DNA of 27,964 nucleotides. Origin: CAZZNQ01 sp964655775 (GTDB lineage: Bacteria > Planctomycetota > Brocadiia > SM23-32). A program made the position numbers and the translations under genes. Location: assembly GCA_964655775.1 (NCBI GenBank), contig CAZZNQ010000054.1, positions 1 to 27,964 on the forward strand. The letters are read 5' to 3'. Under the pieces are notes generated by a model that was not told the DNA's origin, ran no database searches, and saw only the letters and a program-made list of their open reading frames with translations. This document shows, one piece after another, positions 23,078 to 27,964 of this stretch (positions are counted from its first letter, which is position 1; each line of letters begins with the position of its first letter).

Positions 23078-25156
23078 TCAGAAGCTGTCAAGCGCGTTCT
23101 CCGGCGCGGGGCGGTACTCCAGGGGCTCCATCGAGTATGTTCCGCGTCCCTGCGTGAGCGAGCGGAGGCGCGTGGCGAATCCGAACAGCTGCGAAAGGGG
23201 GGCAACGGCCCGAAGGACGCGCAAGGACTCTCTGGTGATGACCTCGTCGATGACACCGCGGCAGCTATTCAGATAGCTTATCACGTCGCCCATGTTGTCT
23301 TCCGGCGTCACCACCTCCAACCGCATGTAGGGCTCATACAGCTGGCATCCGCCTTGCTCCAGCGCCTTGCGCTCCGCCATGGACGCCGCCGCCTCGAAGG
23401 CCAACTCCGTCGAGTCGACGGGGTGCGTTTCGGCATCGATCAGCACGGATTTCAGATTGATGAGCGGGAAGCCGTAGAGGGCGCCGGACGCGTTGCTGGT
23501 GAGGGTCCGTTCCACCGCCCGCGCAAAGTGCGGAGCGAGCTTGTCTTTGGGCACCCGGCACTCGAACTGCAGGTCAGAGCCGCAGTCGGTGGGCTCGAAG
23601 CGAATGGTTACACGCGCGAACTGGCCGCGGCCTTCGGCCATGCGTTCGAAGGTCTGCTCGATGGTCACGGCGTCTACCAGCCCCTCGCGGTAAGACACGC
23701 GCGGCTGCCCGACCCGTGCGTCGACGTTGAACTCGCGCAGAAGTCGGTCACGAATGATGTCCAGATGCAGTTCGCCCATGCCGCTGATCACGAGTTGGCC
23801 CGTCTGCTGGTCCACGTGCTGGCGAAAGGTGGGATCCTCGCGCGCGAGTTTCTCCAGCGCCTGGTCCAGCTTGCGTTTCTCGGCCTGGGTTTTCGGCTCG
23901 ATGGCCATGGATATGACCGTCTCGGGGAAGTGCATCCTCTCGTAGACAACCGGCTTCTTGCGGTCGCACAGGGTGTCGCCGGTAACGGTGTATCGCAAGC
24001 CGTTGACGGCGACAATGCTCCCGGGGCCGGCCTCGGCGACCTGCTCACGAGCGTTCGCGTGCATGCGGTAGACGTGGGTGACGTGCTCCATCTTGTCCTG
24101 GTTCGCGTTGAACACGCGGGAGCGCTCCTTGAGCAGGCCGCTGTAGACGCGCACGTATGTCAGGTCTCCGTGACGTTCGCTCTGTATCTTGAACGCCAGG
24201 GCGCTGAACGGCTCGTCGGGGTCCGCGTGTCGCTCAACGGCCGTGTCCTCTGAGGGATCGGTGCCCTTGATGGCCGGCACGTCGTCCGGCGCCGGTAGAT
24301 AGTCGCAGATCGCGTCGAGCAACGGCTGCACCCCGCGATTCCGCAGGGCGGCACCGCAGAGCGTGGGATGGAACTTGCCCTCGATGCAGCCCTGCCGCAG
24401 TGCGCGAACGATGTCCGCTTCGGTGATCGGTTCCTCAACCAGGAACTTGTCGGCCATCCACTCGATCTCTTCGCAGAGCGTCTCGACCAGATGGCCGCGT
24501 GCTTCCTCGACCGCGTCCGCGTGCTCCTTGGGCACGGGGGCAACCGTGTAGCGCGCCCCGAGGGTGTCCTCCTCGTAGATCAGGGCCTCCCGGTGGATCA
24601 GGTCGATCACGCCCGTGAAATCGTCGTGATGCCCTAATGGCAGTTGCACGGGCAAGGCGTTGGCACCCAGACGTTCGCGAATGTCCTCGACCACCTGCCC
24701 AAAGTTGCTGCCCAGCCGGTCCAGTTTGTTCACGAAGCAGATTCGCGGGACCTTGTACCGCTCCGCCTGGTGCCAGACGGTTTCCGTCTGTGCCTGCACG
24801 CCTCCCACGCCACAGAACACGACCACCACACCGTCCAGAACGCGCATACAACGCTCCACCTCGGCGGTGAAGTCGACGTGGCCGGGCGTGTCAATGATGT
24901 TGATCTGGTACTGGTCGCGGCGCGGCGAGTCATTGCCGGCTTCCTTGTTCTTCCAGAAGCAACTGGTGGCCGCCGAGACGATGGTGATGCCGCGCTCCTG
25001 CTCCTGGGGCTTCCAGTCCATGGCCGCGGTGCCTTCGTCCACACTGCCCATGCGATGAACGCGGCCGGTGTAGTAGAGGATGCGTTCGGTTACAGTGGTC
25101 TTGCCGGCGTCGATGTGGGCGGCTACGCCGATGTTTCTAACATCCTGCAGGTTCAC
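23078..25156 (-). CDS. fusA: Translation elongation factor G
   Basis: Ribosomal translocase GTPase. The G-domain has AHIDAGKTT (13-21), the switch motif ERGITIVSAATS, DTPGHVDF and NKLDR. Domains II-V follow, ending with the family's MGDVISYLNSCRG segment (EF-G: MGDVxxxLxxRRG) and a C-terminus near the normal length (692 residues). Two details differ from common EF-G: a longer segment between switch I and G3 (KNKEAGNDSPRRD), and GGVQAQTETVW near residue 116 where AGVEPQSETVW is usual. The start is GTG at 25156 with GAGGTG upstream. It is in the classical place after rpsL-rpsG but is separated from rpsG by a terminator-like hairpin. Confidence 0.94.
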   Translation of the reverse strand: MNLQDVRNIGVAAHIDAGKTTVTERILYYTGRVHRMGSVDEGTAAMDWKPQEQERGITIVSAATSCFWKNKEAGNDSPRRDQYQINIIDTPGHVDFTAEVERCMRVLDGVVVVFCGVGGVQAQTETVWHQAERYKVPRICFVNKLDRLGSNFGQVVEDIRERLGANALPVQLPLGHHDDFTGVIDLIHREALIYEEDTLGARYTVAPVPKEHADAVEEARGHLVETLCEEIEWMADKFLVEEPITEADIVRALRQGCIEGKFHPTLCGAALRNRGVQPLLDAICDYLPAPDDVPAIKGTDPSEDTAVERHADPDEPFSALAFKIQSERHGDLTYVRVYSGLLKERSRVFNANQDKMEHVTHVYRMHANAREQVAEAGPGSIVAVNGLRYTVTGDTLCDRKKPVVYERMHFPETVISMAIEPKTQAEKRKLDQALEKLAREDPTFRQHVDQQTGQLVISGMGELHLDIIRDRLLREFNVDARVGQPRVSYREGLVDAVTIEQTFERMAEGRGQFARVTIRFEPTDCGSDLQFECRVPKDKLAPHFARAVERTLTSNASGALYGFPLINLKSVLIDAETHPVDSTELAFEAAASMAERKALEQGGCQLYEPYMRLEVVTPEDNMGDVISYLNSCRGVIDEVITRESLRVLRAVAPLSQLFGFATRLRSLTQGRGTYSMEPLEYRPAPENALDSF

Positions 25157-25190
25157 TTTGCACCTCTATCGCATGCGGGACCGCAACCAC

Positions 25191-25239
25191 AAAAAGAAAG
25201 GGCAGCCGAACCGGCCCGCAGGGGGCCGCACAGCTGCCC
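25191..25239 (-). terminator. Intrinsic terminator or attenuator between rpsG and fusA
   Basis: On the minus strand, GGGCAGC (25239-25233) pairs with GCTGCCC (25206-25200). An inner stem CGGCCC/GGGCCG (25228-25223 with 25217-25212) closes a 5-base loop. TTTCTTTTT (25199-25191) follows directly. This is a textbook intrinsic terminator placed 35 bases before the fusA start. Confidence 0.8.
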
Positions 25240-25259
25240 TGCATTCGGTGTTGCCTTCT

Positions 25260-25739
25260 TCAGCGACGGCGCGCGAAATGCGCGAACGCCCTGTTGGCCT
25301 CGGCCATCTTGTGGGTGTTCTCGCGCCTCTCGTACGCCGTTCCCTGTCGTCGGTAAGCGTCGGCGATTTCGTCGGCCAGCCGCAGGTACATGGGCCGGCC
25401 CTTCTTGTTCCGTGATGCTTCGAGCATCCAGCGGAAAGCCAGCGCAATGCGCCGCTTCTCTTTGACTTCGGTCGGCACCTGGTAAGTCATGCCGCCGATC
25501 CGCCGAGAGCGGACCTCGATGATGGGCGCGACGTTGGACAGCGCGGTCTCAAAGACCTCCAGCGGGTCGTCGGCACCCACGCGCTCGACCACCACGTCCA
25601 TTGCCTTGTAGAACACGCGCTGGGCCACGCTCTTCTTGCCACCGTTCATCAGGCCGTTTATGAACTTGGAGACCAGCTTGCTCTTGAAGCGTGGGTCAGG
25701 TTGCAGATATTCGTCTGTGAACTCGTAGTTGAACGCCAT
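25260..25739 (-). CDS. rpsG: Ribosomal protein S7
   Basis: Primary assembly protein of the 30S head that binds the 3' major domain of 16S rRNA. The 159-residue product has the standard blocks KLVSKFINGLMNGGKKSVA, LEVFETALSNVAPIIEVRSR, RIGGMTYQVPTEV, IALAFRWMLEASR and RRENTHKMAEANRAFAHF. Length is normal. The ATG at 25739 is preceded by GGAAAAGGG and gives the family N-terminus; a frame open further upstream overlaps rpsL and is not used. It lies 47 bases after rpsL in the str order. S7 represses the str operon in Escherichia coli, which makes the downstream hairpin before fusA notable. Confidence 0.96.
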   Translation of the reverse strand: MAFNYEFTDEYLQPDPRFKSKLVSKFINGLMNGGKKSVAQRVFYKAMDVVVERVGADDPLEVFETALSNVAPIIEVRSRRIGGMTYQVPTEVKEKRRIALAFRWMLEASRNKKGRPMYLRLADEIADAYRRQGTAYERRENTHKMAEANRAFAHFARRR

Positions 25740-25786
25740 TCGCGCCCTTTTCCTGTGTTGACATCGTAAGAGAGAGCGTCGTCGGG

Positions 25787-26158
25787 TTACGACGGACGCT
25801 TCACACCGTACTTGGACCTGCTGCGCCGGCGGTCCGGCACGCCCATGGCGTCCAGGGTACCGCGAACGATGTGGTAGCGCACGCCGGGCAGGTCGCGCAC
25901 GCGGCCGCCCCTGACCAGCACGATGTTGTGCTCCTGCAGGTTGTGCGACTCTCCGGGAATGTAGGCCGTGACCTCGCGTCCGTTGCTTAGCCGCACCCTG
26001 GCCACCTTCCGCAGCGCGGAGTTCGGCTTTTTCGGGGAGCGGGTCGTCACGTAGAGGCAGACGCCTCGCTTCTGCGGGCATTCCTCCAGATCCGGCCTCT
26101 TGCTCTTGCTTCGCTGTTTCTTCCGTCCGTTCCGGACGAGTTGGTTAATCGTCGGCAT
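25787..26158 (-). CDS. rpsL: Ribosomal protein S12 (Arg at position 88)
   Basis: Decoding-centre protein of the 30S subunit. The 123-residue product aligns without gaps to Escherichia coli S12 through the key region: CPQKRGVC, K43 in SPKKPNSALRK, and GGRVRDLPGVRYH. Position 88 (numbered from Met), normally Lys, is Arg here (codon CGC, plus-strand bases 25895-25897). K88R is a known streptomycin-resistance change. D89, the residue modified by RimO in other bacteria, is kept. The start ATG gives the usual MPTINQLVR. AAAGGGG lies 14 bases upstream, and CCCC-ATGAAA-GGGG could form a small hairpin over it. It follows rpoC by 69 bases with no terminator seen. Confidence 0.96.
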   Translation of the reverse strand: MPTINQLVRNGRKKQRSKSKRPDLEECPQKRGVCLYVTTRSPKKPNSALRKVARVRLSNGREVTAYIPGESHNLQEHNIVLVRGGRVRDLPGVRYHIVRGTLDAMGVPDRRRSRSKYGVKRPS

Positions 26159-26227
26159 TGCTGCTGAATGCCCCTTTCATGGGGTGCTTGGAGATTGCCA
26201 TTCCTACGTGAGACTAAGAATCATATT

Positions 26228-27964
26228 CTAACTGCTGGGGGCCGGTTCTTCAAGCTCCTGGAGCACCGGGGCCTTCTCCAGTTTCTCCAGATCGGACGTG
26301 TAGAACAGCTCAAAGCCCGTCCCGCTGGGGATCAGGTGCCCGAGGATAACGTTCTCCTTGAGCCCCTCCAGCTTATCGACCGCCCCGGACAACGCCGCGC
26401 GCGTCAGCACGCGGGTGGTGTTCTGGAACGATGCCGCGCTGATGAAACTGTCGCTGGCGAGTGCCGCCTTGGTGATGCCGGCGATCACCGGCTCAGCCGT
26501 TGCGGGTTCCCCGCCCTGGCCCACCACCTCTTCGTTCATGTCGCGGAAGGCGAACTTGTCAACCATCTCGTCCGGCAGCAGCTTGGTGTCGCCGGGCTCC
26601 TTCACGCGCACGCGGCGCGTCATCTGCGAGATGATGATCTCGAAGTGCTTGTCGTCTATGGTTGCATCCTGCGTGCGGTAGACGTTCTGGATCTCCTGCA
26701 GCATGTAGTTGTGCAGGGCCTCCTCGCCGCTGATGCGCAGGATGTCCTCGAGCACCAGCGGACCGTCCACCAGGGGCTGGCCGGCGGTGACGCGGTCGCC
26801 ACGGTTAACCCTGAGGTGCTTGCCGGCCGGCACGGTGTGCTCGGAGCTGTAGCCGGTCTCCGGGTCCTCGACGCGGATGACGGTGCGCCCGCGCCGACGC
26901 TCGATTTCGGTGACCACTCCGTCGATCTCGCTCATGACGGCCGGGTCCTTGGGCACGCGGGCCTCAAACAGCTCGGTCACGCGCGGCAGGCCACCGGTGA
27001 TGTCCTGGGTGCGCTGCACCTCGCGCAGGGTTCGGGCCAAGCGCACGCCGGCCGTGATCTGCTGGCCGTTCTCGACCTCGACGATAGCTTTCTCCGGCAG
27101 GGGATACAGGCTGAGGATGTTGCCGGACGGCCCCTCGATCAGGATCTGCGGGTGCATGTCGCCCTTGTGCTCCATGATCACCTTACGGCTGGTGCCGTGG
27201 GTATCCTTCTCGATCTTGAGGGTCTTGCCCTCAACCATGTCCTCGTAGCGGACCTTGCCGTCCACCTCGGCGAGAATGGGGGTGAAGTGGCTGTCCCACT
27301 GCACCAGCTTCTCGTTCGGGGCAACGGTGGCCCCTTCGTCGACGAGAACTTCCGCGCCCAGCGGCACATTGTGTCGTTCGAGTTCGCGGCCTTTCTCGTC
27401 CGCAATCACTAGTTCGCCGTGACGGCTGATCGAGACACGGTTTCCTTCCGGGTCGGTGACCACAACCAGGTCTTCGAATCGGACGGTTCCGGCGCGCTTG
27501 CCGAAGATGTCCGTGTCCTCGCTGCCGCTAATGGCGACGCCGCCGATGTGGAACGTCTTCATAGTCAACTGGGTGCCGGGCTCGCCGATGGACTGAGCGG
27601 CGATGATGCCCGCCGTTAGGCCTCGCTCTGCCAGTGACTTCCGGGCCAGGTCCATGCCGTAGCACGTGGCGCACACGCCGCGGCGTGTCTCGCACGTGAG
27701 AGGCGACCGAACGCGGATCTTCATCCGCTCGTCCAGTTCCTCGATGCGGCGGGCGATGTCTTCGGTGATCAGTTCGTTCTCGCGAACGATCACTTCGTCG
27801 TTGACCAGGTCGACGATGTTGTCGCGGGCCACGCGTCCGACGATGATGTCGCGCAGGGGCACCGCGATGTGGTCGCCGCGCATGACGGGGCCCTTGGTGA
27901 CGCCGTTGACTGTGCCGCAATCCAGCTCGTTGATGATAACGTTCTGGGCGACGTCGGCCAGTCG
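26228..27964 (-). CDS. rpoC: RNA polymerase subunit beta', C-terminal part (runs off right edge)
   Basis: The frame is open to the right edge, giving 578 residues of the C-terminal portion. It begins RLADVAQNVIINELDCGTVN, within the second zinc site: one Cys in DCGT and three in TCETRRGVCATCYG. Next is the trigger-loop segment AAQSIGEPGTQLTMKTFHIGG. An insertion of roughly 190 residues follows (about SGSEDTDIFG to VENGQQ), in the place of the SI3 insert of Gram-negative RNA polymerases. Then come GGLPRVTELFEARVPKDPA and the C-terminal SFQNTTRVLTRAALSG and LKENVILGHLIPSGTGF. The gene ends normally with TAG at 26228. The N-terminal half, including the catalytic NADFDGD motif, lies outside the window. 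Confidence 0.97.
   Translation of the reverse strand, partial: RLADVAQNVIINELDCGTVNGVTKGPVMRGDHIAVPLRDIIVGRVARDNIVDLVNDEVIVRENELITEDIARRIEELDERMKIRVRSPLTCETRRGVCATCYGMDLARKSLAERGLTAGIIAAQSIGEPGTQLTMKTFHIGGVAISGSEDTDIFGKRAGTVRFEDLVVVTDPEGNRVSISRHGELVIADEKGRELERHNVPLGAEVLVDEGATVAPNEKLVQWDSHFTPILAEVDGKVRYEDMVEGKTLKIEKDTHGTSRKVIMEHKGDMHPQILIEGPSGNILSLYPLPEKAIVEVENGQQITAGVRLARTLREVQRTQDITGGLPRVTELFEARVPKDPAVMSEIDGVVTEIERRRGRTVIRVEDPETGYSSEHTVPAGKHLRVNRGDRVTAGQPLVDGPLVLEDILRISGEEALHNYMLQEIQNVYRTQDATIDDKHFEIIISQMTRRVRVKEPGDTKLLPDEMVDKFAFRDMNEEVVGQGGEPATAEPVIAGITKAALASDSFISAASFQNTTRVLTRAALSGAVDKLEGLKENVILGHLIPSGTGFELFYTSDLEKLEKAPVLQELEEPAPSS

Noticed and set aside
21377..24253. 958-codon open frame on the plus strand
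   Set aside because: It lies antisense to both the RACo-like gene and fusA, spans their junction, and gives a low-complexity Ala/Asp/His/Val-rich product with no motif. Such shadow frames are common in GC-rich genes.
26168..27412. 414-codon open frame on the plus strand over rpoC
   Set aside because: The minus strand encodes unmistakable RpoC motifs throughout this interval.
1..27964. CRISPR array, insertion sequence, phage or defence island
   Set aside because: No direct-repeat/spacer pattern, terminal inverted repeats, transposase, integrase or known defence motif was seen; the accessory block lacks mobility signs.

Overview
This is a GC-rich stretch of bacterial chromosome made almost entirely of conserved housekeeping genes, with one accessory four-gene block in the middle. 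The rpoC fragment carries a large insertion after its trigger-loop motif, as in many Gram-negative bacteria. Several proteins look secreted or membrane-anchored, and one hypothetical has a GspG-like C-terminus of a kind I associate with Planctomycetota and related lineages. I therefore lean toward the PVC/Planctomycetota-Hydrogenedentota part of the tree. That is an inference with modest confidence; no rRNA is present to settle it.

Layout, left to right. (1) 1-1.65 kb: a truncated minus-strand gene for a membrane-anchored repeat protein, a plus-strand tRNA-Pro(UGG) with its own promoter, and a minus-strand hypothetical membrane protein. (2) 1.8-6.2 kb, plus strand: cmk-plsC (overlapping), rpsA for six-domain ribosomal protein S1 with a long acidic tail, a terminator, and apt. 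(3) 6.25-12.4 kb, minus strand: an accessory block of an enolase-superfamily enzyme, a membrane-anchored protein with a pseudopilin-like C-terminus, and two secreted parallel beta-helix proteins. (4) 12.5-17.9 kb, plus strand: argG, mutL, a DUF6498-like membrane protein, aroB and a free-standing tRNA-binding domain. (5) 18.0-21.1 kb, plus strand: rpsB-tsf-pyrH-frr behind a near-consensus sigma-70 promoter. (6) 21.2-28.0 kb, minus strand: rpoC (3' part)-rpsL-rpsG-fusA, followed by a RACo-like ferredoxin/ASKHA protein where tuf is often found. Blocks 5 and 6 converge with only 30 bases between them.

Most genes serve translation (S1, S2, S7, S12, EF-Ts, EF-G, RRF, tRNA-Pro), transcription (RpoC), nucleotide supply (Cmk, PyrH, Apt), phospholipid synthesis (PlsC), arginine and aromatic amino-acid synthesis (ArgG, AroB) and mismatch repair (MutL). 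Points that stand out: matching acidic tails on S1 and S2, the two ribosomal proteins that touch each other; arginine at S12 position 88, a streptomycin-resistance position; a textbook intrinsic terminator between rpsG and fusA; a RACo-like activator with no visible corrinoid partner; and the enolase/beta-helix block. I found no CRISPR array, transposase, phage gene or obvious defence system.
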